Assembly (NCBI RefSeq): GCF_000428525.1
Contig: NZ_AUAC01000002.1
Location: forward strand, 62,001-126,000
Direction: 5' to 3'
DNA from: Hellea balneolensis DSM 19091
GTDB taxonomy: Bacteria > Pseudomonadota > Alphaproteobacteria > Caulobacterales > Maricaulaceae
DNA: 64,000 bases
The notes below the pieces were generated by a model. It was not told where the DNA came from and searched no databases. It was given only the letters and a program-made list of their open reading frames with translations. Positions 43,117 to 54,677 of the stretch are shown one piece after another; position 1 is the first letter of the stretch; every line of letters begins with the position of its first letter. Both the position numbers and the translations under genes were made by a program.

Positions 43117-44322
43117 ATGTTCGTTGAGAATGAGCCTTGCGAGCGCGATTACCGCGTTCCGGCCAAAAATGTGAGAACGACGATGCCGGACGGTGATATG
43201 TCCGGGAGCGGAGTTTCGGGGGACGCTCAATTAGAGACGCGCAAACCGACTCGGCGACGGACCAAGCGGCGTGGTTCCGGGGGGCAAGCTCCTCAGAGCA
43301 AGAAAGCGCCAACATATGCAGCCCTCGATTTAGGGACGAATAACTGCCGATTACTTGTCGCGCGCCCCAGTGGCGACAGCTTTAAGGTTATCGATAGCTA
43401 TTCTCGCGCTGTTCGCTTAGGCAATGGCTTGACTGCGACAGGTCGCTTATCTGAGGCGAGTATGGACGCCGCTGTAGAAGCCCTAACTGTTTGCGCAAAA
43501 AAGATGAAGGCCCGCCGCGTAAAGCGATGGCGCTGTATCGCGACAGAGGCATGCCGAAAAGCGGAAAACGGAAAAGAGTTCCTGGACCGCGTGAAATCTG
43601 AATCAGGAATAAGCTTAGAGATTATATCTCCGCGTGTTGAATCGCGGTTGGCTGTCATGGGTTGTCTTAACCTCGTCGATACGACTAAGGATGTTGTACT
43701 CGTTATTGATATTGGCGGCGGTTCCACAGAGCTAAGCTGGGTGGATGTGCGCCGTTTGCGCAACCCTGAAAGGACTATGAAAATTCATCGTCCTCCAATT
43801 AGTGCTTGGGCCTCTCTTCCCATTGGCGTTGCTACGCTTTCTGAGCGCGTACCAGAAATAGAGGATCGTGCGAGGTGGTATGAAAGCATGAAGCAAACAG
43901 TTCGCGATGAAATATCCAAAGCGGGCTGCGACACACGTTTTACAAATAGCTTCAAGGACGGAAAGGGTCATTTGATTGGAACATCAGGCACCATCACATC
44001 ACTCGCTGGTATTCACCTCAAATTGCCTTATTATCAGCGTGATAAAGTTGATGGCCTGTGGCTTAGAAGCTCTGATGCGGTTCGCGTGGCACGGGATATG
44101 GCCTCTAGATCACCGGCGGAACGCGCAAAAGAGCCGTGTATTGGTGAGGATCGTTCCAAATTACTCGTCGCAGGCTGTGCCATTACAGATGTTTTGTGCG
44201 AGATGTGGCCGAGTAAGATGGTGCGCGTGGCAGATCGTGGTTTACGTGAAGGCATGTTAATGGGGCTTATGCAGCAGAGTCAAAAGGTCAACTTCGTCAA
44301 GGAGGTGCCATCTGATGACTGA
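43117..44322 (+). CDS. Ppx/GppA family exopolyphosphatase
   Basis: ASKHA-fold phosphatase acting on polyphosphate or pppGpp. The ATPase-like signatures are YAALDLGTNNCRLLVA (about 69-84), RCIATEACRKAENG, VLVIDIGGGSTELSW and GTSGTITSLAGIHL. The first 65 residues are a basic, low-complexity extension (TRKPTRRRTKRRGSGG) absent from E. coli Ppx but common in alphaproteobacterial relatives. The start is doubtful: ATGs at 43117, 43183 and 43198 and a TTG at 43111 share the frame, and GGACGG precedes the one at 43198. It overlaps rlmE by 8 nt, a pairing often seen in this class. Confidence 0.88.
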   Translation: MFVENEPCERDYRVPAKNVRTTMPDGDMSGSGVSGDAQLETRKPTRRRTKRRGSGGQAPQSKKAPTYAALDLGTNNCRLLVARPSGDSFKVIDSYSRAVRLGNGLTATGRLSEASMDAAVEALTVCAKKMKARRVKRWRCIATEACRKAENGKEFLDRVKSESGISLEIISPRVESRLAVMGCLNLVDTTKDVVLVIDIGGGSTELSWVDVRRLRNPERTMKIHRPPISAWASLPIGVATLSERVPEIEDRARWYESMKQTVRDEISKAGCDTRFTNSFKDGKGHLIGTSGTITSLAGIHLKLPYYQRDKVDGLWLRSSDAVRVARDMASRSPAERAKEPCIGEDRSKLLVAGCAITDVLCEMWPSKMVRVADRGLREGMLMGLMQQSQKVNFVKEVPSDD

Positions 44323-45067
44323 TGATAAGACACCTAACCGCATGTCAGGCGCAAAGCCGACGGCACCCAAACGGGGTCGTAAGACCGCTAAGATGGATAA
44401 GGCAAATGCGACGCGGATGATGACGCATAAAGTCAAAACGGCGCGTGGACGTAAGATATCCTCAAAGCTCTGGATTGAACGCCAAATCAACGACCCTTAT
44501 GTAAGAGAAGCCAAAATAAAAGGCTATCGCTCCCGCGCCGCTTTTAAGCTGCTTGAACTCGACGAGAAATTTAAGCTGGTTTCAAAAGATGCTCTTATCG
44601 TTGACCTTGGATGCGCACCGGGCGGTTGGGTTCAAATTGCGCTTAAGCTTGGCGCAGAGCGTGTGGTGGGTATCGATATACTGCCTGTGGAACCTATTGG
44701 CAGTGCGGATATGATAGAGATGGACTTTATGGACGAGAAAGCGCCCGCACGGTTGAAGAGTATGTTGGGCGGTCAGCCTGATGTGGTTCTATCTGATTTG
44801 GCAGCAAATACGACAGGTCACCGTCAAACAGACCATTTAAAGACTGTTTCACTTGTAGAAGCCGCCGCTGATTTTGCTATGGATGTTCTTAAGCCTGGCG
44901 GCAGTTTTGTAACGAAAGTATTCCAAGGCGGTGCCGAAGGGCGGCTGCTGAATACGCTCAAACATAATTTTAAAACCGTGAAACATGCCAAACCAAAAAG
45001 CTCCCGGGCAGGGAGTCCTGAAATGTATCTAGTCGCGCAAGGATTTAAAGCGCGTAAGGGTAGATAA
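44315..45067 (+). CDS. rlmE: 23S rRNA 2'-O-ribose methyltransferase RlmE (FtsJ/RrmJ)
   Basis: Methylates U2552 of 23S rRNA in the A-loop, a late step of large-subunit assembly. The SAM motif is DLGCAPGGWVQIAL (about 92-105). The catalytic K-D-K-E elements are in YRSRAAFKLLELDEKF, DVVLSDLAANTTGHRQTDH, SFVTKVFQGG and the C-terminal RAGSPEMYLVAQGFK. A basic N-terminal extension of about 50 residues resembles alphaproteobacterial homologues. It overlaps ppx by 8 nt. Confidence 0.94.
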   Translation: MTDDKTPNRMSGAKPTAPKRGRKTAKMDKANATRMMTHKVKTARGRKISSKLWIERQINDPYVREAKIKGYRSRAAFKLLELDEKFKLVSKDALIVDLGCAPGGWVQIALKLGAERVVGIDILPVEPIGSADMIEMDFMDEKAPARLKSMLGGQPDVVLSDLAANTTGHRQTDHLKTVSLVEAAADFAMDVLKPGGSFVTKVFQGGAEGRLLNTLKHNFKTVKHAKPKSSRAGSPEMYLVAQGFKARKGR

Positions 45068-45151
45068 AACCTGAAACCTAAATACACTAGCCCTTAACTT
45101 TTCCCTTTGCATTGCTCCCTAATCACTGATAATCGCCGCTTGCAAAAGTAG

Positions 45152-46618
<1,467 letters not shown>

Positions 46619-46625
46619 GATACCT

Positions 46626-47039
46626 ATGATTGATATTTCACATCCAATGATGTTTCCGTTCTTTATTCAGATCGGGCTGACCTTTGCAGTTTTACTTCGT
46701 CTCGCTTATTGTCGTGTGTCGGCTTTCACTGCTAAAGACGGGATGGCAGAAATTCGCAAGAACGGGTTTCCAAAACGCGCCGTAAATGCGTCTGATAACC
46801 TCAAAAACCAGTTCGAAATACCTGTCCTGTTTTACGTTCTTTGCATATTTTGTTTTATAAGTGGAATTAGCTCGATTGTTATAACTGTTTTGGCTTGGAC
46901 CTATGTGGTTCTACGTATATTCCATGCCATCATTCATTGTGGACCGAATATTATTTTCCCATGGCGCTTTGGAAGTTTTGTACTTAGCTGTAACGTATTG
47001 CTCATCATGTTTGTGATAACTTTTATGAAGGTCATTTAA
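46626..47039 (+). CDS. MAPEG family membrane protein
   Basis: 137-residue integral membrane protein with about four helices, of the MAPEG family (glutathione/eicosanoid metabolism in eukaryotes; role in bacteria mostly unknown). Typical are the loop with RNGFPKRAVNASDNLKNQFEIPVLFYVL and the later RIFHAIIHCGPNII. The ATG at 46626 is chosen because AGGA lies 6 nt upstream and the hydrophobic first helix begins right after; the frame itself is open further upstream inside guaB. It ends 1 nt before the next gene. Confidence 0.87.
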   Translation: MIDISHPMMFPFFIQIGLTFAVLLRLAYCRVSAFTAKDGMAEIRKNGFPKRAVNASDNLKNQFEIPVLFYVLCIFCFISGISSIVITVLAWTYVVLRIFHAIIHCGPNIIFPWRFGSFVLSCNVLLIMFVITFMKVI

Positions 47040-47040
47040 G

Positions 47041-48336
47041 ATGCGTCTTGGCGGACGCATACAGGCTGCGGCGGAAGTTCTCGAGGATATATTAGAGCGT
47101 AAAACACCTGCGACGATGGCCTTGCGGGATTGGGGTAAAGCGCATCGTTTCGCGGGGTCCAAAGATCGTTCAGCCATAGGTAATTATGTCCACGACGCGC
47201 TACGATGTAAAAGCTCGCTAGCCTTTCGTATGGATAGTGAAACGCCGCGCGCATTGGCGCTAGCCTCTGCTGTGTTTATGGGCGGAAAGACTCCAGAGGA
47301 GCTTATCGAGGCTTTTGACGGAGACACACATGCCCCGTCAAAACTCAGTGATGATGAGCTTGCCAAATTAGGCGGCGCTATAAATCTTGACGGCGCGTCC
47401 GATTGGGTAAAGGCGGATGTCCCGGAATGGATATGGCCTGCTTTCGAAAACAACTTTGGCGAGGAGGCCATTGCAGAGGGCCAAGCTTTAACCATGCGGC
47501 CACCATTAGACCTGAGGGTCAACTCTATTAAATCACATCCTGCGAGAGAGTTGGGTAAGCTAGAAGACCACAGCGCTAGACCTTGTGAAATTTCACCTGT
47601 GGGTTTGCGTATCAATGCTCTAGAGGGTGATGGGCGATTGCCAAATATTCAAATTGAAGAAGGTTACCAAACAGGTGCTGTTGAAATTCAGGATGAAGGC
47701 TCGCAAATTGTCAGCTTGCTTTGTGACGCGCGGCCCGGTGAAAAGGTTCTCGACTATTGTGCAGGCGGAGGCGGTAAGTCTCTGGCTTTGGCCGCTGAGA
47801 TGCAAAATCAAGGCAATGTTTACGGCTTTGATATTGATAAACGCCGCCTTGCGCCGCTCTATCAACGGGCGCAACGGGCAGGGGCGGATGTTATCGAAGT
47901 GCGGCAGCCGCCTTCCGAAGGATTGAAAGATCTAGTAGGTAAGATGGACCGTGTTTTGATAGATGCACCTTGTACAGGCGTCGGCACATGGCGCCGTAAA
48001 CCTGATGCAAAATGGCGGTTGAATGAGGATGCACTTGAGCGCCGTAACAATGAGCAGCGTTCTGTGTTAAACAGCGCAAAGGGTTTTGTGAAGCCTGGCG
48101 GGCTGATGTTCTACGTGACGTGCTCAATGCTAGCCGAAGAAAATGAAGCGCAAGTTTATGCTTTTCTTGAAGATAATGAAAATTTCACGCTGTTATCGGC
48201 AGGGGAAGTTTGGGAAGAAAAGTTTGGCGCAGCTGTGCCTAAGCCATGGTCGGCAGATGGTTGCACTTTAACATTAACCCCAGCTTCAACAAATACAGAC
48301 GGCTTTTTCTTTGCCGTTATGGAGAGAAACGCATGA
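47041..48336 (+). CDS. RsmB/NOP family RNA m5C methyltransferase
   Basis: 431-residue SAM-dependent methyltransferase of the RsmB (16S rRNA m5C967) type. The N-terminal region (about 1-130) reads like the NusB-like domain. The catalytic domain has [19 protein letters not shown] at about 235-253, [10 protein letters not shown], the PC motif [15 protein letters not shown] and the TC motif [12 protein letters not shown], which carry the two catalytic cysteines. It starts 1 nt after the MAPEG gene and its stop overlaps the guaA start as ATGA. Exact RNA target is not certain. Confidence 0.88.
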   Translation: MRLGGRIQAAAEVLEDILERKTPATMALRDWGKAHRFAGSKDRSAIGNYVHDALRCKSSLAFRMDSETPRALALASAVFMGGKTPEELIEAFDGDTHAPSKLSDDELAKLGGAINLDGASDWVKADVPEWIWPAFENNFGEEAIAEGQALTMRPPLDLRVNSIKSHPARELGKLEDHSARPCEISPVGLRINALEGDGRLPNIQIEEGYQTGAVEIQDEGSQIVSLLCDARPGEKVLDYCAGGGGKSLALAAEMQNQGNVYGFDIDKRRLAPLYQRAQRAGADVIEVRQPPSEGLKDLVGKMDRVLIDAPCTGVGTWRRKPDAKWRLNEDALERRNNEQRSVLNSAKGFVKPGGLMFYVTCSMLAEENEAQVYAFLEDNENFTLLSAGEVWEEKFGAAVPKPWSADGCTLTLTPASTNTDGFFFAVMERNA

Positions 48337-49886
48337 CGGATACTCAGCACGAACAGCTGTTGATCATAGATTTTGGGTCTCAAGTCACCAAGCTTATCGC
48401 AAGGCGCGTGCGAGAAAGCGGTGTCTATTCAGAAGTGCATCCGTTTAACCGCGTTGATAAGGCTATGCTTGAGGCTTTTAATCCGAAAGCCATCATACTG
48501 TCAGGTGGTCCGAATAGTGTCACAGGGGTGGGAACACCCCGCGCCGATAATCATGTTTGGGAGATGGGCGTACCCGTTCTGGGTATCTGCTACGGACAGC
48601 AGACAATGTGTGAACAGCTAGGCGGGTCAGTCGAGAGTTCTGATGATAAAGAATTTGGACGAGCAGACCTTGAAATTGTAGCGGATAATGAGTTGTTTGA
48701 AGGTCTTGATAAAACAGAACGCGTTTGGATGTCGCACGGCGACCGCGTTAACGCAATGCCGCAAGGTTTTGAAATTATTGGTAAATCTAATCATGCACCA
48801 TTCGCAGCAATAGCTAATTCCGAGTGTAAATTTTACGGTGTTCAGTTCCATCCCGAAGTTGTTCACACCATTAACGGCGCAAAAATTCTGCGAAACTTCA
48901 CACATGAGATCGCAGACTTTAAAGGCGACTGGACCATGGCCGCCTTTAAGGGCGAAATGATCGCCGCCATTAAAGACCAAGTGGGTGAAGGCAAAGTCAT
49001 TTGCGGACTATCCGGCGGCGTGGACAGTTCTGTTGCTGCGGTTCTTATCCATGAGGCCATTGGTGACCAACTAACTTGCGTCTATGTCGATACAGGCATG
49101 ATGCGTAAGGGCGAGAGTGATCAAGTCGTCTCTCTGTTCAAGGAACATTATGACATGAACCTTATTCATGTTGACGCGGGTGATGAATTTTTAGGATTGC
49201 TTGAAGGCGTGTCCGACCCTGAACGCAAGCGTAAAATCATTGGCGGCACCTTTATTGATATTTTTGAGCGCGAAGCCAGAAAGGTTGGCGGCGCTAAATT
49301 TCTCGCTCAAGGCACCTTATATCCCGATGTGATTGAATCTGTCAGCTTTGATGGCGGGCCGTCAGTCACAATTAAATCGCACCATAATGTTGGCGGACTT
49401 CCTGACCGTATGGATATGGAATTGGTTGAGCCTTTGCGTGAGCTTTTTAAAGACGAAGTCAGAGCTTTAGGGCAAGAACTGGGTCTGCACAAAGACTTCG
49501 TTGAAAGGCATCCATTCCCGGGGCCGGGACTCGCTATTAGATGCCCTGGAGTCATCACAAAAGACCGCCTGGATATTCTACGCGAAGCTGATGCGATATA
49601 TCTTGACCAAATCAAAAAACACAACCTTTACAATGATATATGGCAAGCTTTTGCTGTTATTTTGCCCGTTCAAACCGTCGGGGTCATGGGGGATGAACGC
49701 ACCTATGAGAATGTTCTGGCGCTTCGTGCTGTGACATCAACTGATGGTATGACGGCTGATTATTATCCTTATAGCCACGAGTTTTTAGGCGAAACGGCTA
49801 CGCGTATCATTAACGAGGTTCGCGGCGTAAACCGTGTGGTCTATGACGTAACGTCCAAACCGCCTGGAACTATTGAATGGGAATAA
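48333..49886 (+). CDS. guaA: GMP synthase (glutamine-hydrolysing) GuaA
   Basis: Aminates XMP to GMP. The 517 residues include the class I glutamine amidotransferase domain (nucleophile in [10 protein letters not shown], about residue 90; FHPEVVHT). The ATP-pyrophosphatase domain follows with the PP-loop [12 protein letters not shown] near 228-239. The dimerisation domain contains [15 protein letters not shown]. The frame extends 29 codons upstream, but the ATG at 48333, overlapping the rsmB-type stop, begins the conserved [13 protein letters not shown] downstream partner of guaB in the same block. Confidence 0.96.
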   Translation: MTDTQHEQLLIIDFGSQVTKLIARRVRESGVYSEVHPFNRVDKAMLEAFNPKAIILSGGPNSVTGVGTPRADNHVWEMGVPVLGICYGQQTMCEQLGGSVESSDDKEFGRADLEIVADNELFEGLDKTERVWMSHGDRVNAMPQGFEIIGKSNHAPFAAIANSECKFYGVQFHPEVVHTINGAKILRNFTHEIADFKGDWTMAAFKGEMIAAIKDQVGEGKVICGLSGGVDSSVAAVLIHEAIGDQLTCVYVDTGMMRKGESDQVVSLFKEHYDMNLIHVDAGDEFLGLLEGVSDPERKRKIIGGTFIDIFEREARKVGGAKFLAQGTLYPDVIESVSFDGGPSVTIKSHHNVGGLPDRMDMELVEPLRELFKDEVRALGQELGLHKDFVERHPFPGPGLAIRCPGVITKDRLDILREADAIYLDQIKKHNLYNDIWQAFAVILPVQTVGVMGDERTYENVLALRAVTSTDGMTADYYPYSHEFLGETATRIINEVRGVNRVVYDVTSKPPGTIEWE

Positions 49887-49893
49887 AGTCTCA

Positions 49894-50499
49894 ATGAAAC
49901 TTATATGCCACCCTATCTCGCCCTATGCCCGCAAAGCTATGATATTAGCACGGCTGCATGGCATTGAAGTTGAAGAGATACAGCCTGAAAAAGATGGCGC
50001 GAATGGTTATGTGGCGGGTGATAACCCTTTAGGGAAAATCCCAGCTTTAGAGTGGCAGCCAGAGCAATATTTTTTTGATAGTCCCGTTATTTGTCAATAT
50101 CTGGATAGCCTCAGTCGCGCGCCAATATTGCCTACCGAGGGTCACACGCGTTTTTTGAATATGTGGCAACACGCGCTCGGAGATGGTCTCGCAGATGCGG
50201 TTTATAATTTCCGTTATGAAACGGTTCGCCCGCCAGATTTGCATTGGGATGAAATGATTAAGCGTCATGAAACCGCTATTACACGCAGCGTTGAAACGCT
50301 TGAAAATATCTGCGAGTGGCTGGGCGGACCTTGGACCTATGGAAATCTGGCTATTGTCACAGCGCTTGACTACGCGAGTTACCGCGCGGGTCATTTGAAT
50401 TGGCAAGAGTGGGCTCCAAAACTAGCGAAATGGCATTCCAGTTTTAAAGACGATACACATTACAAAGCAACTTACGGATATCCGGGTGAGGGCTCATGA
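49894..50499 (+). CDS. Glutathione S-transferase family protein
   Basis: 201-residue cytosolic GST-like protein. The N-terminal thioredoxin-like domain starts MKLICHPISPYARKAMILARLHGIEVEEI, with Ser/Pro in the active-site region and FDSPVICQYLDSL as the glutathione-contact motif. The helical C-terminal domain contains WTYGNLAIVTALDYASYRAG. The start is the ATG at 49894, 8 nt after guaA; an in-frame ATG inside guaA gives only seven more residues. The stop overlaps the next gene (ATGA). Substrate unknown. Confidence 0.87.
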   Translation: MKLICHPISPYARKAMILARLHGIEVEEIQPEKDGANGYVAGDNPLGKIPALEWQPEQYFFDSPVICQYLDSLSRAPILPTEGHTRFLNMWQHALGDGLADAVYNFRYETVRPPDLHWDEMIKRHETAITRSVETLENICEWLGGPWTYGNLAIVTALDYASYRAGHLNWQEWAPKLAKWHSSFKDDTHYKATYGYPGEGS

Positions 50500-51581
50500 A
50501 GCTTATAAACCGTGTATTGAAGGGCTTTGCCCTATTATTGCTCTTGGGTGCTATTGCGTTCTATCTCTGGCCTGAGAAAAAATACGAACCGTATCAAGTC
50601 TCCGAAGCCTACCAAGCGCAAGTAGATGCTTTCTATTTACCCGACATGCCGCCAGATTGGAGTTGGAAAACATTTGAAGCCGGTGATGGGACAAAACTTC
50701 GCTGGGGCGAAACGGGAAATAGCGCTGCTGCTAAAGCCACAATTGTTCTCATTCCCGGCTACACAGCTACTATGAGCATGTATCCAGAGCATATCGATAT
50801 ACTGGCGCGCAGAGGGTATCATGTTGTTGGAATTGATATGCGCGGGCAGGGCGGCTCAGAACGTCATCGCCCGTCACAACCTGAAAAATTATGGGTAGAT
50901 GATTTTAAGGTTTACTCTGATGATTTAGCGGCTTTTGTTAAAACCTTACCTCGTAAAGCAGACCAGCCCATTATCCTCATAGCGATATCTTTTGGGGGAC
51001 ATGTCGGTGTACGCATGGCTGGCGATTACCCTGAAGTTGCAGATGGTTTGTTATTATTGGCCCCCGCAATTGAACCGAAAGCCGGTGATATGCCCTTTGA
51101 TCAAGCGAAGAGCCTTATGAATTGGGCCCGCCGACTGGGAAAATCAAAACATTACTTGCAGGGCAATGAAAACTGGAAACCCTTTCGCGAAGACTTATCA
51201 GAGGCCAATATTGACTTATGTTCTTCAAACCCCAAACGGCTGCCTAATCGCGACGTTGTTTTCACACGAAACCCTGCTGAACGGGTCGGCGGCGTCACGG
51301 CGCAATGGGGTGCGGAATTTTTTGAAAGCAGTGAATATATTCGTGAGGAAGGATATCTCGAAAAAATTGACATACCTGTCACAATGATCTCCGCCGAAGT
51401 GGATCATTTCGTCGTGACAGAGGTTAATCAACAGGCTTGCGATGCGCGCTTTCCGAATTGCCAACGCTTGGATCTAAAAGGGGCTGGACATTGTCTCTTG
51501 CAGGAGACTGATGACCATTTAGGCCAAATGTTTGACGGATTGGATAAGCTGTTAGAACGTGTAACGTCTATTTCAAACTAG
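50496..51581 (+). CDS. Alpha/beta hydrolase (lysophospholipase/monoacylglycerol lipase-like)
   Basis: 361-residue serine hydrolase with an N-terminal membrane anchor (about 8-26, LKGFALLLLLGAIAFYLWP). Fold signatures are LIPGYTATMSMYPEH (oxyanion region), DMRGQGGSERHR, the nucleophile in ILIAISFGGHVG (Ser about 165) and the catalytic His in KGAGHCLLQETD. The elbow is A-x-S-x-G rather than G-x-S-x-G. It resembles PldB-like lysophospholipases. Coupled to the GST gene by a 4-nt overlap; its end overlaps the convergent helicase gene by 14 nt. Confidence 0.85.
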   Translation: MKLINRVLKGFALLLLLGAIAFYLWPEKKYEPYQVSEAYQAQVDAFYLPDMPPDWSWKTFEAGDGTKLRWGETGNSAAAKATIVLIPGYTATMSMYPEHIDILARRGYHVVGIDMRGQGGSERHRPSQPEKLWVDDFKVYSDDLAAFVKTLPRKADQPIILIAISFGGHVGVRMAGDYPEVADGLLLLAPAIEPKAGDMPFDQAKSLMNWARRLGKSKHYLQGNENWKPFREDLSEANIDLCSSNPKRLPNRDVVFTRNPAERVGGVTAQWGAEFFESSEYIREEGYLEKIDIPVTMISAEVDHFVVTEVNQQACDARFPNCQRLDLKGAGHCLLQETDDHLGQMFDGLDKLLERVTSISN

Positions 51582-53178
51582 ATTCGAAAAAGGCGGGCAT
51601 TGAATCGCCAAAACCTTCAACATTATTCTCTTTCAAACCGTTACGGTCGCGCCCTCTGCCTTTGCCGGACTTTTTATTATCCGAAGGCTTAGTGTCAGAT
51701 CTCTTGGGCTTCGACTCAGCTGCCTTTTCGCGGCGAGGTTTGGACTGTTTTGACTCAGGCTTGTTATCCTGTTTGTCACTGTCATTTGCTTTGCGTTTTG
51801 GAGCCGCGCGGCGCGAGGAAGCCTTTTTGGGAGCCTCTTCGGCAGCGGACTTATCTTCTGCGCTCCTTTCGCGGCGAGGGCGGTTTGAACGCGCCTCGGA
51901 ATTATCGCGGCGGCCTCCACGATTCCTGTCACGGCCGCGCTTGTTCTTGTCATCCCGTCCGCCGCGGCGTTTATTCCCGCCCTTCGGGAAATCCTCGATA
52001 CCGGGTATCTCAACTTCCTCAATCGCGTCCACATTTATGAGGTCGAGGATTTCTTCATAATTCTTTTCATCCAACCGGGCGACCAACATGATTGTGTCGC
52101 CTTTACGTCCTGCACGGCCTGTGCGGCCAATCCTATGCACATAGTCTTCGGAATGATTAGGTACATCATAGTTGAAAACATGGCTGACAGAGGGAACATC
52201 AAGCCCGCGCGCTGCGACATCACTAGCGACAAGTATCTTAATTTCACCGCTCTTGAATTTATCCAAAGTTTCTGTGCGTAGGGATTGTGCCAAATCGCCA
52301 TGGATTGGCGCAGATGATATGCCGTGAACTGTCAGCGATTTCGCAACAATATCGACGTCTTTCTTGCGGTTACAAAAGACGATACCGTTATCGACATCAT
52401 TATTGTCTATCAGCCAACGCAAAGCCGTTCGTTTTTGCTTTGAATCAGAGGATGGCATGCGTACGATTTTTTGTGTCACCGTTTTGGCGGTCATATTTGT
52501 TCGCGCAATTTGTATGGACACAGGCTGGTGTAAAAACTGATCAACAAGGCGCTTAATTTCATTGGGCATAGTTGCAGAAAAGAAAAGAACCTGACGTGTA
52601 AAGGGCGTGAGCTCAAAAATTCGTTCGATATCCGGAATGAAACCCATATCCAGCATACGGTCGGCCTCATCAACAACAAGGGTCTGTACGCCTGTCATCA
52701 AGATTTTACCGCGCTCAAATTGATCCAAAAGGCGGCCGGGAGTTGCGATAAGAATATCAACGCCGCGCATCAATTTTTTATCTTGCTCAGCAAAGCTAAC
52801 GCCGCCAATCAAAAGCGCCATTTCAAGCTTTAGATATTTCCCGTATTGCTCGACATTTTCGGCCACTTGTGCGGCGAGTTCGCGTGTCGGACAGACGATA
52901 AGACAGCGCGGCATGCGCGCACGAGCTCGGCCTGATGCCAGCTTGTGCATTGTCGGAAGTGTGAAGGCCCCTGTCTTACCTGTACCTGTTTGAGCGATCC
53001 CCAGAACATCACGCTGCTGCAAGGCTGCGGGTATAGCTTTGGCCTGAATGGGAGTCGGCTTTTCATACCCCATATCATCAAGCGCTTTGAGAATTTTGGG
53101 GTCAAGGCCGAGTTCGTTGAATTTTACATCAACGGGGGCATCTGCGGCAATCTCTTCGGTCTGAATATCGGAACTCAA
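51568..53178 (-). CDS. DEAD-box RNA helicase (RhlE-like)
   Basis: ATP-dependent RNA helicase for ribosome assembly or mRNA turnover. The helicase core (about 18-380) shows the Q motif FNELGLDPKIL..GYEKPTPIQ, motif I AQTGTGKTGAF (about 62-72), PTRELAAQ, TPGRLLD, DEADRMLDMGF (about 167), SATMP, and motif VI HRIGRTGRAGR. The remaining 150 residues are a highly basic, Arg/Lys/Ser-rich tail with RGRDRNRGGRRDN stretches, typical of RNA-tethering tails. The assignment to RhlE rather than another paralogue is by overall resemblance. Confidence 0.9.
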   Translation of the reverse strand: MSSDIQTEEIAADAPVDVKFNELGLDPKILKALDDMGYEKPTPIQAKAIPAALQQRDVLGIAQTGTGKTGAFTLPTMHKLASGRARARMPRCLIVCPTRELAAQVAENVEQYGKYLKLEMALLIGGVSFAEQDKKLMRGVDILIATPGRLLDQFERGKILMTGVQTLVVDEADRMLDMGFIPDIERIFELTPFTRQVLFFSATMPNEIKRLVDQFLHQPVSIQIARTNMTAKTVTQKIVRMPSSDSKQKRTALRWLIDNNDVDNGIVFCNRKKDVDIVAKSLTVHGISSAPIHGDLAQSLRTETLDKFKSGEIKILVASDVAARGLDVPSVSHVFNYDVPNHSEDYVHRIGRTGRAGRKGDTIMLVARLDEKNYEEILDLINVDAIEEVEIPGIEDFPKGGNKRRGGRDDKNKRGRDRNRGGRRDNSEARSNRPRRERSAEDKSAAEEAPKKASSRRAAPKRKANDSDKQDNKPESKQSKPRREKAAESKPKRSDTKPSDNKKSGKGRGRDRNGLKENNVEGFGDSMPAFFESSLK

Positions 53179-53322
53179 ATGAGGACAACTTTTTGGTTAA
53201 GGTCGCGGGACATACCGCCTGTTTAAGCGGCGCAACATAGTCATAGGCAAACAAAGGTCAAGGATTCAGATGCAGGTGCTCTATCGTAACTATTTCGAAA
53301 GATTATCTGCTATGTTCTTCTT

Positions 53323-53805
53323 ATGATTCGTGGAGTGTTTTTAATAATGGGGCTCTTGGGCCTAACGGCTTGTGTACCCACCCAAGGAGTGGGTTACCCA
53401 AACTATCCCGCCTATGTGCCTACGCCGGGTCAGGGACAATATGTAAGGCCTGAATATTTAAACCCAACACCTACACCTATGATACCAGCCGTTGATGCCT
53501 GTCAGTCTCAGCTATACCGCGGACTTGTCGGACGTCATGAAGGCGCAATATATATTGCAGGTCTACCTGGCCGAAAACGGATATTAAAACCTGCATTTTT
53601 AGAAGATTTTGACCGTGAACGTATGGATGGGATAGATCCCGAGCCACCCTTTCTGGAGGTAAAAGATTTTTTGCCTGGACAGGTATTATATGCACCATCA
53701 ATTCGCACAGTCTCCGACCGCATTCAATTAGGTCCAGTTATTGAAAACAGATTGACAATAGAATTAGACAGAGAAGGCTATATTCAAGAAGTTGTCTGTG
53801 GCTAA
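53323..53805 (+). CDS. Lipoprotein with I78 peptidase inhibitor-like domain
   Basis: 160 residues. A lipoprotein signal with lipobox GLTAC (Cys about 17) is followed by a Pro/Tyr-rich linker. A domain resembling peptidase inhibitor family I78 follows: CQSQLYRGLVGRHEGAIYI, LPGRKRILKP, then RLTIELDREGYIQEVVCG, which matches the family's C-terminal R-L-x-[IV]-x-x-D-x-x-G-x-I-x-x-x-x-CG pattern. It would act at the outer membrane or periplasm against serine proteases. The domain has an insertion of about 30 residues between its halves, so the match is partial. Confidence 0.75.
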   Translation: MIRGVFLIMGLLGLTACVPTQGVGYPNYPAYVPTPGQGQYVRPEYLNPTPTPMIPAVDACQSQLYRGLVGRHEGAIYIAGLPGRKRILKPAFLEDFDRERMDGIDPEPPFLEVKDFLPGQVLYAPSIRTVSDRIQLGPVIENRLTIELDREGYIQEVVCG

Positions 53806-54629
53806 GCCGTGGACGCGTAACTGTGAGACTCAAAAATTTCATGTTTTGGGTTGGCGAGTATTCTTAAAATCATGAGTTCCGTTTCATAAGTTTCGGCATA
53901 TTTACAAGCAGGACGAAGTTTATTTCTGAATCTCTTTGACATAATTGGTCCATAGGTGGCGACAATTTGTTCCGGCGTTAGCTTTAACGAGAGCAACAAA
54001 GTACATATTGAAAAGGCAAGGTTCCGATGCAGAATACGTTTGGCGACAAACGGAGTAATGTTTGTTTCTAATAGCTCTAAGGGTTGAGCTTTTAACAATG
54101 TAGCCATTTCAAACCCTTGGCGCATATAACACGCCGCAGCAAAAATCATAACTTTGGCACGAAGAGGTGATACGGGCACTTCAAGCGGGAAATTCATGAG
54201 TTTAATTTCTGCAAGTTTTGATATTGTGGATAGTGCAAAATATCCAGGTTTGCTGCACTCAGGTGGGTCAAAATAAATGACAGGCCTCCCATAACCGTCC
54301 ACATAATAAGGAGCTTCATTGTTCATGTTCCAGTTTTTAGCTGAAAGAACTTGCCCTGTTTTGTTAAGCTTATCGGCGGAAGCTGCAAGTTGAACAGGCC
54401 AATTTCTCATCCCGCATAGATTTTTTATGTTTTTAAATTGCGATTGTGCCCACTCATCTACACCTAATTCGCTATCATCAAGCCAAGAGAGTTTATCGAG
54501 CTGTTCGGGTTTATTTAGCGGAGAGGGAACTTTGGGCTTACGAGGCGGTCCATATTTTCTGATAAGCCAAGCCAAAACGCCTAATTGGAGCATTGCGTCG
54601 TCATCAGATATAAAACTACTTCCTAACAT
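53802..54629 (-). CDS. Hypothetical protein, no recognised family
   Basis: 275 residues, predicted cytoplasmic, largely helical in its C-terminal two thirds (AKVMIFAAACYMRQGFEMATLL, LHRNLAFSICTLLLSLKL). I see no signal peptide, membrane anchor or catalytic motif. A weak motif VDGYGRPVIYFDPPE sits in the middle. Codon usage looks like the neighbours. It ends 4 nt inside the convergent I78-like gene and starts 48 nt from the ABC-F stop, probably transcribed with ABC-F. Function unknown. Confidence 0.7.
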   Translation of the reverse strand: MLGSSFISDDDAMLQLGVLAWLIRKYGPPRKPKVPSPLNKPEQLDKLSWLDDSELGVDEWAQSQFKNIKNLCGMRNWPVQLAASADKLNKTGQVLSAKNWNMNNEAPYYVDGYGRPVIYFDPPECSKPGYFALSTISKLAEIKLMNFPLEVPVSPLRAKVMIFAAACYMRQGFEMATLLKAQPLELLETNITPFVAKRILHRNLAFSICTLLLSLKLTPEQIVATYGPIMSKRFRNKLRPACKYAETYETELMILRILANPKHEIFESHSYASTA

Positions 54630-54677
54630 AAAGTCATTCCGTGAATTACGCCTTACTTGTCGTGATTACAGTCAGTT

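Noticed and set aside
51662-52060. 132- and 133-residue open frames over the tail of the DEAD-box helicase
   Set aside because: They reflect the Arg/Lys-rich repetitive tail read in other frames, giving Ser/Arg/Leu low-complexity sequence.
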